Shown: positions 41,622-51,185 of the stretch, in pieces
Numbering within the stretch: position 1 is the stretch's first letter
Layout: each line of letters starts with the position of its first letter
Assembly: GCA_046345315.1 (NCBI GenBank)
Contig: JBKDKA010000154.1
Location: forward strand, 14,351 to 78,350
Source: F1-80-MAGs062 sp046345315
GTDB taxonomy: Bacteria > Planctomycetota > Planctomycetia > Planctomycetales > Planctomycetaceae
Direction: 5' to 3'
DNA length: 64,000 bases
Translations under genes and position numbers: made by a program
The notes under the pieces: model-generated
What the model saw: the letters and a program-made list of their open reading frames with translations, nothing else
Told to the model about the DNA's origin: nothing
Database searches by the model: none

Positions 41622-43424
41622 TCATTCATCCTGACCGGTTTCCAGTACAGAAAGGAACGCTTTCTGCGGAATTTCGACTTCTCCGAACTGCTTCATCCGC
41701 TTCTTGCCCTCTTTCTGCTTCTGAAGCAGTTTGCGTTTTCGAGAGATATCCCCGCCGTAGCACTTCGCCGTCACGTTCTTTCGGAGGGCGGAGATAGTCT
41801 CGCGAGCAATGACGCGACTGCCGATGGCGGCCTGCAGAGCGATTTCGAACTGGTGTTTGGAGATCTCGTTCTTCAGTCGTTTCACCAGAGCTCGGCCACG
41901 TCGATCGGCCGTCGAACGATGAACGATCGTTGACAGAGCATCCACGCGGGTGCCTTTGACGAGAATGTCCATCTTCACGAGGTCAGCTGGATGAAATCCG
42001 AGCACTTCGTAGTCCATCGTACCATAACCGCGCGTGACGCTCTTCAGCTTGTCGTACATGTCATAGACGATTTCACTCAGCGGAAGTTCGTAATGAATCT
42101 GAGCGCGCTGCGGACCGAGATATTCGGTATTCCTGAAGATACCTCGCCGATCCTGACAGAGCTGCATGATTGTGCCGACATTCTCCGACGGCACAATGAA
42201 GCTCACTTTGGCAATCGGTTCACGGAACTCTTCAATCTCACCGGCGTCCGGGACATCCTGTGGATTATCGATCGTCAGCACATTGCCGGCAGTGGTCAGA
42301 ATTTCGTAGGTCACGTTCGGAGCGGTCTGGATCAGATCCATGTCCTGCTCGCCCTCGAGCCGCTGCTGCACGATTTCCATGTGCAGCATGCCGAGGAATC
42401 CGCAGCGGAATCCGAATCCGAGCGCGTCGCTGGTTTCCGGGAAGAACGAGAAACTCGAATCGTTCATCGAGAGCTTCTGAAGTTCCTCACGCAGGGATTC
42501 AAAGCCGGTCGCATCCAGAGGAAACATTCCGCAGAACACCATCTGCTTCGGCTTCTGATATCCCGGAAGTGCTTTGTCACAGCTGTTATGCATCAGAGTG
42601 ACGGTGTCACCCACCGTGATTTTGCTCAGATCCTTGATGCCTGTGAGGATGTAGCCCACCTGCCCCGGTCCGAGCTCATCACACGTTCGCATCTCCGGAC
42701 GGAACTGCCCGATCTCCAGAACGTCGCTCACAATCCCTTCCCGCATGTAGCGAACTTTGTCGCCCTTCTTCACAACACCATCGACGACTCGCACGTACGT
42801 GACCACGCCTCGATAGTTGTCATACTTGGAGTCGAAGACCAGCGCCTTCAGCGGGGAACTCACAAGGCCTTTGGGATACGGGACGCGTTTGATAAGTGCA
42901 TCGAAAACGCTTTCGATATTCATTCCGGCTTTCGCACTCACCTGAAGCGCATTGGACGCATCGAGCCCGAGTACGGTTTCGATTTCTTCCTTCACTTCGT
43001 CGATGCGAACAACCGGAAGATCGATCTTGTTGAGGCAGGGAATGATTTCGAGATCGACATTGATCGCCGCGTAGGCGTTTGCAACGGTCTGTGCCTGAAC
43101 CCCCTGAAATGCATCCACGACCAGCAGGGCACCTTCGCACGCTGCGAGACTTCGACTGACTTCGTAATGGAAGTCCACGTGCCCTGGCGTGTCGATCAGG
43201 TTCAGCTCGTAGATCTGCCCTTCAAACTGGTAGTTGATCGTCACCGAGCGGGCCTTGACCGTGATGCCACGTTCCCGCTCAATATCGAGGTCGTCCAGAA
43301 TCTGATCGCGGAACTGTCGTTCGGTGATCGTTCCGCTTTTCAGCAGCAACTGGTCGGCGAGTGTGCTCTTGCCGTGGTCAATATGAGCAATAATGCTGAA
43401 ATTGCGTATGAACTTCGGATCCAT
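41622..43424 (-). CDS. lepA: Elongation factor 4 (LepA)
   Basis: A 600-residue ribosome-associated GTPase that promotes back-translocation or ribosome assembly. The GTP-binding motifs are AHIDHGKST, DTPGHVDF and NKIDL. The LepA-specific C-terminal domain (GYGTMDYEVLGFHPADLVKMD, then KCYGGDISRKRKLLQKQKEGKKRMKQFG) is intact. Length matches the family. A long antisense frame (41991-43556) is a shadow of this conserved gene. Confidence 0.97.
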   Translation of the reverse strand: MDPKFIRNFSIIAHIDHGKSTLADQLLLKSGTITERQFRDQILDDLDIERERGITVKARSVTINYQFEGQIYELNLIDTPGHVDFHYEVSRSLAACEGALLVVDAFQGVQAQTVANAYAAINVDLEIIPCLNKIDLPVVRIDEVKEEIETVLGLDASNALQVSAKAGMNIESVFDALIKRVPYPKGLVSSPLKALVFDSKYDNYRGVVTYVRVVDGVVKKGDKVRYMREGIVSDVLEIGQFRPEMRTCDELGPGQVGYILTGIKDLSKITVGDTVTLMHNSCDKALPGYQKPKQMVFCGMFPLDATGFESLREELQKLSMNDSSFSFFPETSDALGFGFRCGFLGMLHMEIVQQRLEGEQDMDLIQTAPNVTYEILTTAGNVLTIDNPQDVPDAGEIEEFREPIAKVSFIVPSENVGTIMQLCQDRRGIFRNTEYLGPQRAQIHYELPLSEIVYDMYDKLKSVTRGYGTMDYEVLGFHPADLVKMDILVKGTRVDALSTIVHRSTADRRGRALVKRLKNEISKHQFEIALQAAIGSRVIARETISALRKNVTAKCYGGDISRKRKLLQKQKEGKKRMKQFGEVEIPQKAFLSVLETGQDE

Positions 43425-43760
43425 GGTACTTCAGTTACTTCTGTCGAAAACACGCTTTTTTCGCCTGTGTCGGCGCTGGAAACTACTCATTATAGTACGG
43501 AATGCGGCGGGGTGCGGTCGAGCCAGGATTGGTCGGAATCCTGTGCTGAAGAATGACTTCCGTGCTCTCGGAGGGTTCGGACGATTCCTTTTGGCAGAAC
43601 GATCGGTATCCTGAGCCGGTTTTCGCTCCCCATGATCAGGCGTTGAGTCAGAGGACCATACAGGTCGAATTCTGCAATTCAGCCTGAAAACACCGTTGTC
43701 ATGGAATGCGTGTCCTGAAACACGACGAGATATGCTCTTTCAGAATTCGGGCTCCCCAAG
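43425..43760. other. Divergent promoter region between lepA and the Nramp-like gene
   Basis: About 336 bases. I see no gene, repeat family member or convincing hairpin. It must contain promoters for both genes. Confidence 0.5.
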
Positions 43761-45404
43761 ATGGCAGAATCCTCTCCGAACGAACTCCAGGATCGACGAC
43801 TTCCGCAGGACGTGGTACCACCGCCGGCAGATCTTCGCAGAATTATCCTTCAGATCGGCCCGGGGCTGATTATCGCAGCCAGCATCGTCGGTTCCGGCGA
43901 ACTCATCATGACCACCAAAGTCGGCGCAGAGGCCGGAATCACTCTGCTCTGGCTGATTATTCTGGGCTGTGTCGTCAAAGTGTTCGTCCAGCTGGAACTC
44001 GGACGTTTCACAATCAGTCACGGCGAAACAACTCTCACTTCGCTGAACACTGTCCCCGGACCACGGCTGGGCAGGCTGAACTGGGTCGTTATCCTCTGGA
44101 TGATCATGATGGTGACCACGATTGGTCAACTGGGAGGTATTGTCGGAGGTGTCGGGCAGTCGCTCGCAATCACCTGCCCCATCACGGGGGATTATCGTGA
44201 TGCTGTACTCACCCCTTCAAAGCATGATATTGCCGAATACGCCAGCTGGAAGAAGAACGGAGTCCCGCCGGAACTGTCCGAGGAGGCTGCTGCTCAGCTG
44301 GTTCGCCGGATCGAATGGATTGAACGCGATCTCAATCGGCTGGGTGACAAAGGTCGCAGGATTGCAGAACTGTCTGTGGCCGGTCAGGAACTGGTCGATG
44401 AAAAAGGCGTTCCGCTCGTTGACCCTCCGACAAAGGATGACCGAAACTGGGTCATCATCATCGGTATCCTGACATCCATCCTGCTTTTTCGAGGTCAGTA
44501 CGGCCTGATTGAAAAGGCCTCAATCGCTCTGGTGGTCATCTTCACCATGGTGACTGTCGGGAACGTGATTTCGCTTCAGTCGACCGAACGTTATGCCATT
44601 TCCGGCGAAGAAATCCTGCGAGGTCTCAGCTTCCATCTGCCGAAGGCACAGGGGGCACTGCTGACGGCACTTGCGGCATTCGGAATCATCGGTGTCGGTG
44701 CCGTTGAGCTCATCGCGTATCCCTACTGGTGTCTGGAAAAAGGCTACGCCCGATCAACAGGGCCTCGCGATTCTTCGGACGAATGGCTGCAGCGAGCCCG
44801 AGGCTGGTTCCGCGTGATGAAATTCGATGCATTTGCTTCAATGGCCGTTTACACCGCGGCAACGGCAGCATTTTTCTTCCTGGGGGCGGCGGTTCTGCAT
44901 TCGGACGGACGGAACCCGGAAGATATGCGGATGGTCAGCACTCTCTCGGAGGCCTACGTTCCTGTCTTCGGTGAGTATGCCAAATGGCTGTTTCTGCTGG
45001 GCGCGTTCGCAGTGCTCTATTCGACATTCCTCGTCGCCAACGCCGGACATGCTCGAATGACGGCAGACTTCTGCGGCGTTCTGGGGCTGATCGGCACCGA
45101 TTCCGTCAGCCCGCAGCGGTTGCGACTCGTCCGCTGGCTTTCGGCAGCACTGCCGCTCATCTGCGTTTTCGTATTCATGTACTTCCCGAGAAGTCCGGTT
45201 CTCCTGATCTCCGTCGCAGGACTGACGCAGTCCATCATGCTGCCGATTCTCGGGTGGAGCTCCATCTGGTTTCGCTATCGAATCACCGACCCTCGTCTTC
45301 GCCCGGGGCTTCTCTGGGATGCCGCACTCATTCTGTCTTCACTGGCACTTCTGATTGCCGGGCTCTGGGGTTCATATCAGGCTCTGCTCAAGCTCGCCCC
45401 GTGA
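43761..45404 (+). CDS. Nramp-superfamily transporter lacking the canonical metal-binding motifs
   Basis: A 547-residue membrane protein with about eleven hydrophobic segments in the Nramp/LeuT arrangement. The first helix region reads IGPGLIIAASIVGSGELIMTTK, where canonical Nramp has DPGN. The sixth-helix region FGIIGVGAVELIAYPYW replaces the canonical MPH motif. A soluble insertion of about 90 residues (CPITGDYRD to DRNW, about residues 138-230) separates two membrane segments. The fold assignment rests on the LLW and GPG patterns and helix layout. Substrate is probably not the usual Mn2+/Fe2+. It is divergent from lepA, with no partner gene. Confidence 0.78.
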   Translation: MAESSPNELQDRRLPQDVVPPPADLRRIILQIGPGLIIAASIVGSGELIMTTKVGAEAGITLLWLIILGCVVKVFVQLELGRFTISHGETTLTSLNTVPGPRLGRLNWVVILWMIMMVTTIGQLGGIVGGVGQSLAITCPITGDYRDAVLTPSKHDIAEYASWKKNGVPPELSEEAAAQLVRRIEWIERDLNRLGDKGRRIAELSVAGQELVDEKGVPLVDPPTKDDRNWVIIIGILTSILLFRGQYGLIEKASIALVVIFTMVTVGNVISLQSTERYAISGEEILRGLSFHLPKAQGALLTALAAFGIIGVGAVELIAYPYWCLEKGYARSTGPRDSSDEWLQRARGWFRVMKFDAFASMAVYTAATAAFFFLGAAVLHSDGRNPEDMRMVSTLSEAYVPVFGEYAKWLFLLGAFAVLYSTFLVANAGHARMTADFCGVLGLIGTDSVSPQRLRLVRWLSAALPLICVFVFMYFPRSPVLLISVAGLTQSIMLPILGWSSIWFRYRITDPRLRPGLLWDAALILSSLALLIAGLWGSYQALLKLAP

Positions 45405-45541
45405 CGGCCTTTGTATCCGGAACGATTTTGTTTCGTTACGTTTCGCGGATTGCGATCGACACTCAGGAAAATGCGCCCGAATTCCCCCCACCCCAGCTCC
45501 CCGCTCCCCATTCCCCGCTCTCCAGTGCATTTCAAAACCGC
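45405..45541. repeat. CCCC-rich tract and type-2 repeat arm at the epimerase stop
   Basis: Contains CCCCGCTCCCCATTCCCCGC (about 45497-45517), similar to the CCCCGTT tract near 3308-3341, then GTGCATTTCAAAACCG (45525-45540). The latter matches the left arm of the type-2 repeat and supplies the epimerase stop codon on the minus strand. Only one arm is present. Confidence 0.65.
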
Positions 45542-46596
45542 CCGTCGCGATTCTGGAACTGAGTTGGTTTTGACAGAAGTCGTCCTCCTCGCTGAAGCCA
45601 GTCAGCCGTCCAGGCGATGAGCTGATCGAGCGAAACACGAGAACCGCCGTATTGCTTTCGTGCCAGGTTTCCATTGTTCAGGAGTGACGTTGTTCCCGGA
45701 GAACCCCGGAAACGCGCCACCACACCAAAGCGTTCGGCGAATCGCTCCGCAACATCCTGTACCCGGAAGAGCTCCTCGCCGGCGACATTCAGCACAAACG
45801 GCGGTGTCGTGGCGTCTGCCAGAGCTGCCAGGGAGAGAGCGTTGGCATCTCCCTGCCAGATGACATTCGCGGCGCTCATCGAGAGATCAATTTCACTACC
45901 GGAAAGCACCTGTTGAGCGATATCGACGAGAACACCGTACCGCATCTCGACGGCGTAGTTCAGACGAATGATTGTTGATGGAATTCGGAGTGTTCGGGAA
46001 AAGTGTTCGTAGATTCGTTCCCGGCCGAGTGCCGACATGCCGTATTCACCCACGGGGCACAGCACATCCGACTCCTGCGACCCGCCGGATTCGAGTGACA
46101 CCAGCGGATAGACGTTGCCGGTGGAGAAGGCCATGATGCGACTTGATCGAAACTTCCGGCAGATCAGTGACGGCAGATATGTATTCATGGCCCATGTCAT
46201 TGCTGCGGCCGAGCCGGTGCCGAATTTCATCCCGACCATGGAAACGACATTTTCCACATCCGGGAGCGATGCCAGAAACGCCTCATCCATGAGGTCTCCG
46301 CGAATGACTTCGATTCCGGATTCGCGAAGCTGATTCGGAAGCGATTCATCGCTGAACCGACTGACAGCTGTAATTCTTCGAGACACGCCGGCAGCAGCAT
46401 CTGCACGTCGAGCCATGGTGGCAAACGTCGGCCCCATTTTGCCGCCGGCTCCCAGCAGCAGAATGTCGCCTTTCAGGCGAGCCATTGCGTTCACGGCGGC
46501 ATCTGTCGGCGTGCTGAGCAGGTCGTTGAGGTGCGCTTCGTTCTGAATGGAGGAGCACGCTGAATACTCAGAGCGATGGAATTCAGGATGATTCAT
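45532..46596 (-). CDS. NAD-dependent epimerase/dehydratase-like protein with a missing active-site Lys
   Basis: A 354-residue extended SDR. The nucleotide motif GAGGKMGP is present (residues about 49-56). The expected YxxxK reads YGMSA in EYGMSALGRERIYEH, so the catalytic Lys is replaced by Ala. The C-terminal part (VLNVAGEELFRVQDVAERFAERFG) matches sugar-epimerase relatives. It may bind NAD without the usual chemistry, or use another residue. The final codons and stop (TTTTGA) coincide with a TTTCAAAACCG repeat arm at 45527-45541. Confidence 0.82.
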   Translation of the reverse strand: MNHPEFHRSEYSACSSIQNEAHLNDLLSTPTDAAVNAMARLKGDILLLGAGGKMGPTFATMARRADAAAGVSRRITAVSRFSDESLPNQLRESGIEVIRGDLMDEAFLASLPDVENVVSMVGMKFGTGSAAAMTWAMNTYLPSLICRKFRSSRIMAFSTGNVYPLVSLESGGSQESDVLCPVGEYGMSALGRERIYEHFSRTLRIPSTIIRLNYAVEMRYGVLVDIAQQVLSGSEIDLSMSAANVIWQGDANALSLAALADATTPPFVLNVAGEELFRVQDVAERFAERFGVVARFRGSPGTTSLLNNGNLARKQYGGSRVSLDQLIAWTADWLQRGGRLLSKPTQFQNRDGRF

Positions 46597-46728
46597 GGTT
46601 TCGGTGGTTCCGCCCGTAATATATTCTTCCGCTCAGTGTTCAGGACACTCTGTATATCTTTCACGTCGTTCCGCTGATCCACTGGTGGGGGACTTTCACA
46701 CTATCATGATCGCACAGAATGGACAATC

Positions 46729-47271
46729 ATGATCGCAACGATCGGACAATGTCGGCTGGAGCTGACTCAGGGCAACATTGCTCTGCAGACAACAAACGCC
46801 ATTGTGAATGCTGCCAACGAACTGCTCGCCGGCGGATCCGGTGTTGACGGTGCCATCCACTCTGCAGGAGGTCCATCCATTATGGAGGAAACTCGGCAGA
46901 AGTATCCGCAGGGATGTCCGCCTGGCAGCGCTGTGGTGACCAGTGCCGGCGATCTGTCGGCGAAGTTTGTCTTTCATGCCGTCGGGCCTGTCTGGCGCGG
47001 CGGACGGGACGGTGAGCCGGCGCTGCTGGCTTCTGCGATTCGCTCCTGTCTGAAACTGGCAGTGCAGCACCAGTGTCACAGCATCTCCTTCCCGGCAATC
47101 AGCACGGGAGCCTATGGTTATCCACTGGATCTTGCAGCAGGGAATACACTGAAGACGACGTTTGATTTTCTGAAATGGCATAAAGCTCCTTCGCTGGTCA
47201 GGTTTGTTCTGTTCAGTGAAGGTCCGTTTGGAGCATTCGCGAGAGCTCTCGAAGAAATCGTGCCGCAATGA
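46729..47271 (+). CDS. Macrodomain protein (MacroD-like ADP-ribosyl/O-acetyl-ADP-ribose hydrolase)
   Basis: A 180-residue protein that is essentially one macrodomain. Characteristic parts are IVNAANELLAGGSGVDGAIH, AGDLSAKFVFHAVGPVW and SISFPAISTGAYGYPLD. MacroD members remove ADP-ribose from proteins or deacetylate O-acetyl-ADP-ribose. The Asn in NAANE and the loop Asp in GVDGAIH are present. The usual GGG loop reads GGSG. The stop overlaps the next gene's start by 4 bases, coupling it to the alpha/beta hydrolase. Confidence 0.93.
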   Translation: MIATIGQCRLELTQGNIALQTTNAIVNAANELLAGGSGVDGAIHSAGGPSIMEETRQKYPQGCPPGSAVVTSAGDLSAKFVFHAVGPVWRGGRDGEPALLASAIRSCLKLAVQHQCHSISFPAISTGAYGYPLDLAAGNTLKTTFDFLKWHKAPSLVRFVLFSEGPFGAFARALEEIVPQ

Positions 47272-48101
47272 CCGAAGCTGTCATCCGCACGTTTACGAGC
47301 TCCGATGGGTATCTGCATCATTTTCGACACTGGCCCCATCCGAATCCGCGTGGAATTATCGTTGCCACTCACGGCATCCAGAGTCATTCCGGATGGTACC
47401 TCAACTCGTCGTCACAGCTGGCTGCGGCAGGCTACAGCGTTTACTTCGCAGATCGCCGCGGTTCCGGAATGAACACGGAAAAGCGGGGCCACGCCGACCA
47501 CGGAATGCGGCTCGTGAACGATCTGAGACAGTTGCTCGAGACAGCTCGCCGTGACTACGCCGCGAAGACGCCTCCCGTCACTCTCATGGGAGTCAGCTGG
47601 GGGGGAAAGATTGCTGCGGCAGTTGCGGCTGTCGCACCGTCAGAAATCGATCAGCTCGCCCTGTTGTATCCCGGACTGTCTCCGCAGATAAATCCCACCG
47701 CACTGCAGAAGCTGCAGCTTCGCCTTGCAGAATTCTTCGACGCGCGATTTCACGAGGTGTCCATCCCGTTGAATGATGCTCGTCTTTTCACCGAGAACGC
47801 GGACTGGCAGGCGTACATTCGCAGCGACTCGCTGGCGCTGCATACTGTGACAACGGGTTTTTTGAATTCCGGGCGACACCTCGCGGAGATTCTTCACAGC
47901 GGTTCTTCGAGAATCACACACCCGGTACTTCTGATGCTCGCAGGACATGACCGCATCATTCACAACGAGATGACTCGCCGGCTCGTGTGCACATTCGCTT
48001 CACCACGCATTCTGATTCGAACCTGGCCTGAAGCCTGTCATACACTGGAGTTTGAATCCGATCGCGAGACCATATTCTCCGAAGTCATTGACTGGCTGTG
48101 A
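47268..48101 (+). CDS. Alpha/beta hydrolase (monoacylglycerol lipase-like)
   Basis: A 277-residue serine hydrolase of the lysophospholipase/hydrolase-4 group. The nucleophile elbow is GVSWGG, with oxyanion region ATHGIQSHSGWYL and lid-adjacent ADRRGSGMN. The catalytic Asp lies in LAGHDRII and the His in EACHTLEFE. Translation is coupled to the macrodomain gene. The substrate is unknown; pairing with an ADP-ribose hydrolase may be only an operon coincidence or a detoxification link. Confidence 0.88.
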   Translation: MTEAVIRTFTSSDGYLHHFRHWPHPNPRGIIVATHGIQSHSGWYLNSSSQLAAAGYSVYFADRRGSGMNTEKRGHADHGMRLVNDLRQLLETARRDYAAKTPPVTLMGVSWGGKIAAAVAAVAPSEIDQLALLYPGLSPQINPTALQKLQLRLAEFFDARFHEVSIPLNDARLFTENADWQAYIRSDSLALHTVTTGFLNSGRHLAEILHSGSSRITHPVLLMLAGHDRIIHNEMTRRLVCTFASPRILIRTWPEACHTLEFESDRETIFSEVIDWL

Positions 48102-48266
48102 TTGAGGAGTGAGTCACGACACCCGAAAGGGAAACCGGTCGTATTTTCAGGCTCCGTACCGTCTGCCTCCAGCGACCGGACGGCTGACACCGTTCCACTC
48201 TTTGTCGCCGGTACAGCCAGCTCGCAATCCAAAGCCACCAGTCGATCCGACTCAGCAGTCGGATCG
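48102..48266. other. Convergent gene spacer
   Basis: 165 bases between the hydrolase stop (+) and the NT-HD gene stop (-). No gene or clear terminator hairpin is recognised; several overlapping short frames are shadows. Confidence 0.4.
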
Positions 48267-49370
48267 TTACCGCCCTTCGCTCGCCAGCGATCTGAGTTCT
48301 TCGATGACGTCTTCGAGGTCCGGAACCTGTGTTCCAGGAATGCGCGCTGCCCGATCGCACTCCCCCAGCAGGAGCAGATCCTCGTAGTCAGGCGATGCTT
48401 TCAGACGCTGATGAGCTCGATATCCGATGGATCGATCATGAATCTGGTGAGCTTCCATGTGGTGCTCAATCAGCCAGGCAGTTCGTTCGGTGATGTGGCC
48501 TTCGAGAGCGTCGAGCCCGGCGCGGACGTGATCATCCGGATCGAGACCCTTACCGACGTCATGCAGCAGTGCAGCCAGCTGAAACTCTTCGTCGTACGGT
48601 AACTCTTCAGCAGCGACGATATAGCACTGGAGCAGATGGTAAAGAACGTCTCCTTCCGGATGATACTTCTTTCCCTGAACCACCGATGCCAATGGCAGCA
48701 GCAACGATCGATAAACCTGAAATCGATCGACAGCGTTCTCTGCAGCAGCGATCTCTTCTTCCAGTCGCTGATCCGGATACTCCGTCCTCAGAAACTGCTC
48801 AAACTCCGGGAGCGTTGCTCGTTCAATCGCTTTGCCGGTAATTGAACTGCGAAATACGAACGACGTCTTCTCCGGGGGATACATCGTCAGTTCGACAGGA
48901 AACTCACCGGCCACGTGAATGTGAGTGTAGATCTGCTCTTCCTGATTCTTTCGCACCAGTTTTCTCTCCACCTGATACTCGAAACCTTCCTGTTCCAGAC
49001 AGGCAATGATCGGTTCGGTGGAGACAGAAAAGACATGAAGATCGATATCAGATCCCTGTCGGATATGTCCGGTGAGTGTGCTGCCGATGATTTTCGGACG
49101 AAAGTGTTCCAGCAGTCGCATCATCCGAACTGCACAGACTCGCATGGAACGGAGACGATCCAGCCGGGAGTCACCTTCAAACAGAGTCGCCATTCGCTGA
49201 ACTTCGTCACGAATTTCGGCATTCGTGGGTAGTTCCGAGGGCTTGACCCAGCCCTGGCAGAGCCGTTCGGCGGCCTTCATTTTGGCTCGATAATATTCCG
49301 TCTGATTTCGGGAATACATCAGCCGGGCAGCTTCCACGATGATCGCTCTTCGGAGCTTCGGATCAGTCAT
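48267..49370 (-). CDS. Nucleotidyltransferase-HD domain protein
   Basis: A 367-residue protein from ATG 49370 (TDPKLRRAIIVEAA); an upstream ATG at 49418 would add 16 residues. The nucleotidyltransferase core has GSTLTGHIRQGSDIDLHVF (G-S...D-x-D), as in CCA-adding enzyme relatives. The C-terminal HD phosphohydrolase domain shows HPEGDVLYHLLQCY, LLHDVGKGLD and HHMEAHQ. The combination resembles bacterial tRNA nucleotidyltransferase/HD fusions, but it is shorter and lacks the usual C-terminal tRNA-binding part. The role is unassigned. It neighbours tRNA-Ser, which may be a coincidence. Confidence 0.82.
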   Translation of the reverse strand: MTDPKLRRAIIVEAARLMYSRNQTEYYRAKMKAAERLCQGWVKPSELPTNAEIRDEVQRMATLFEGDSRLDRLRSMRVCAVRMMRLLEHFRPKIIGSTLTGHIRQGSDIDLHVFSVSTEPIIACLEQEGFEYQVERKLVRKNQEEQIYTHIHVAGEFPVELTMYPPEKTSFVFRSSITGKAIERATLPEFEQFLRTEYPDQRLEEEIAAAENAVDRFQVYRSLLLPLASVVQGKKYHPEGDVLYHLLQCYIVAAEELPYDEEFQLAALLHDVGKGLDPDDHVRAGLDALEGHITERTAWLIEHHMEAHQIHDRSIGYRAHQRLKASPDYEDLLLLGECDRAARIPGTQVPDLEDVIEELRSLASEGR

Positions 49371-49464
49371 GTGAAGAATTGGTCTGCAGTCGATGTTGCA
49401 GACAAAATGCACTGCCACTGCGAAAACGTTCGCAGTGGCAGGCAGAGCAGGAACTCAGAAAAAA

Positions 49465-49549
49465 CGGAGAGGGAGGGATTCGAACCCCCGGTGGGTTGCC
49501 CCACGCCGGTTTTCAAGACCGGAGCGATCGGCCACTCTGCCACCTCTCC
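49465..49549 (-). tRNA. tRNA-Ser (UGA anticodon)
   Basis: Read on the minus strand it begins GGAGAGGTGGCAGAGTGGCC and folds as a class-II tRNA. The acceptor stem is GGAGAGG/CCTCTCC, the anticodon loop is CTTGAAA (anticodon TGA), and a long variable arm GCGTGGGGCAACCCACC separates it from the T arm GTTCGAATCC. The discriminator is G, as in serine tRNAs, and no CCA is encoded. It is followed by a T-run. Confidence 0.95.
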
Positions 49550-49695
49550 CTGTGGTCAGCCATCACCGGCATGCTAAGGTGCGATGACCTTCATGTCAAT
49601 CATTTCAATACCGAACAGAGCCTGCATCTGTGCAGTCACAGCAAAGCAGTTCCATCGCGACGCCGGTAAATCGCGTCGCGATGTCGAAACCCGCA

Positions 49696-50913
49696 TCAGG
49701 CAGCTCGTCGTCGGTTCGCGTCGGTTGCTGCCTTGAACGGCAGGCTGACTTCCCGGCCAACCGCTTTCACGAGGCCGGTGACGACTGTCTCAAGATGATC
49801 CGCTGGCAGCTCAGAGTAAATCGGAAGTGAGAGAACGTCTGCGGCAGCCTTTTCAGATTCCGGAAGATCTCCCGGACGATACCCGAGATACTCAAAGCAC
49901 TTCTGCAGATGGAGCGGAATCGGATAATAAACCGCACAACCAATCTGTGCAGCCTTGAGCGACTTCATCACCGCATCACGACGACCGTCAGCAACGCGTG
50001 TCGTAAACTGATTGAACACATGGCGTCGCGCCGGGGCAACGGCAGGCGGACTTACGATATCCGTAATCCCTGATTCGCTCAGCAGCTGGTTGTATCGTGC
50101 GGCATTTCGATTTCGAGCAGCTGTCCACGAATCGAGGTGACGAAGTTTGACTCGCAGCACAGCGGCCTGCAGAGCATCCAGCCGACTGTTATAGCCCACT
50201 TCGACGTGGTTGTAGCCACCGGTGTCTCCGTGGACTCGCAGACGGCGGAGGCGAGCGGCGATTTCCGGATCGTCCGTCGTCATGATCCCGCCGTCACCGG
50301 CACCACCGAGATTCTTGGTCGGGAAGAAGCTGAAGCATCCGATTGTTCCCAGTACGCCTGCTCGACGACCCTGATACTCAGCACCGATGGCCTGAGCAGC
50401 ATCTTCCACGATCGGAATATTGAAACGGGTCGAAAGTCTCCAGAGCGGATCCATATCGGCACACTGTCCGAAAATGTGCACCGGCATGATGGCGCGGGTC
50501 CGCGGAGTGATCGCCTTTTCAACCTGTCGCGGGCACAGATTCATCGTCGATGGTTCAATGTCCACGAGAACCGGTCGCGCGCCGACTCGATGGATCGAAC
50601 TCGCTGAAGCGAAAAATGTGAATGGGCTGGTGATCACTTCATCCCCAGGACCAACACCGAGAGCAAGCAGTGCGAGGACCAGTGCGTCTGTTCCGGATGC
50701 ACAACCGATCGCAAATCGAGCATCGCAGTAATCTGCAATTTCCTGCTCAAGGAGCGTCACTTCGTCACCCAGGATGAAGTGCTGGTTTTCAAAACAGCGA
50801 TCAACCGTCTCGCGAATCTCTTCACGGATGGTCTGATACTGCGCCACCAGATCGATAAACGGAACCGGGGAACAGACATTCGCCGACGAAGCGCCGGACT
50901 GGACGATTGACAT
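49696..50913 (-). CDS. DegT/DnrJ/EryC1/StrS-family PLP aminotransferase
   Basis: A protein of about 405 residues from ATG 50913 (SIVQSGASSANV); ATGs at 50946 and 50925 are alternatives. It has the PFIDLVAQYQTI start, the PLP site VEDAAQAIGAEY and the Schiff-base Lys in FFPTKNLGGAGDGG. Such enzymes aminate sugar nucleotides for surface polysaccharides or antibiotics, and a few are regulators. No sugar-biosynthesis cluster adjoins it. The substrate is unassigned. Confidence 0.9.
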   Translation of the reverse strand: MSIVQSGASSANVCSPVPFIDLVAQYQTIREEIRETVDRCFENQHFILGDEVTLLEQEIADYCDARFAIGCASGTDALVLALLALGVGPGDEVITSPFTFFASASSIHRVGARPVLVDIEPSTMNLCPRQVEKAITPRTRAIMPVHIFGQCADMDPLWRLSTRFNIPIVEDAAQAIGAEYQGRRAGVLGTIGCFSFFPTKNLGGAGDGGIMTTDDPEIAARLRRLRVHGDTGGYNHVEVGYNSRLDALQAAVLRVKLRHLDSWTAARNRNAARYNQLLSESGITDIVSPPAVAPARRHVFNQFTTRVADGRRDAVMKSLKAAQIGCAVYYPIPLHLQKCFEYLGYRPGDLPESEKAAADVLSLPIYSELPADHLETVVTGLVKAVGREVSLPFKAATDANRRRAA

Positions 50914-51185
50914 GAGCGACTCCATTCGCTGCAAAACGCAGGACACCCTGGCTGCGAGGTGGGAAGGTACGAGCTGATCCAGTTGCTGTCAAGAGAAAGA
51001 CTTCGGCCGAAAATGCCGATAAACACCTGTTGCCAAACGACTTACAACCGACAAGTTTTTCGGTTGCCGCAGGTTGGGTATCGACCGAATCTCTGAACAG
51101 GCCGCAACGATCACAGCATTTTTTCCGATTTTCCCGGATTCGCAGCTTTCCGATTTCAGCGAATGGTGAATGCTGCGTGTCCCGC

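Noticed and set aside
41991..43556. 521-residue open frame on the + strand
   Set aside because: It lies antisense to the intact lepA gene; length is a by-product of codon bias in a conserved gene and the translation has no recognisable domain.
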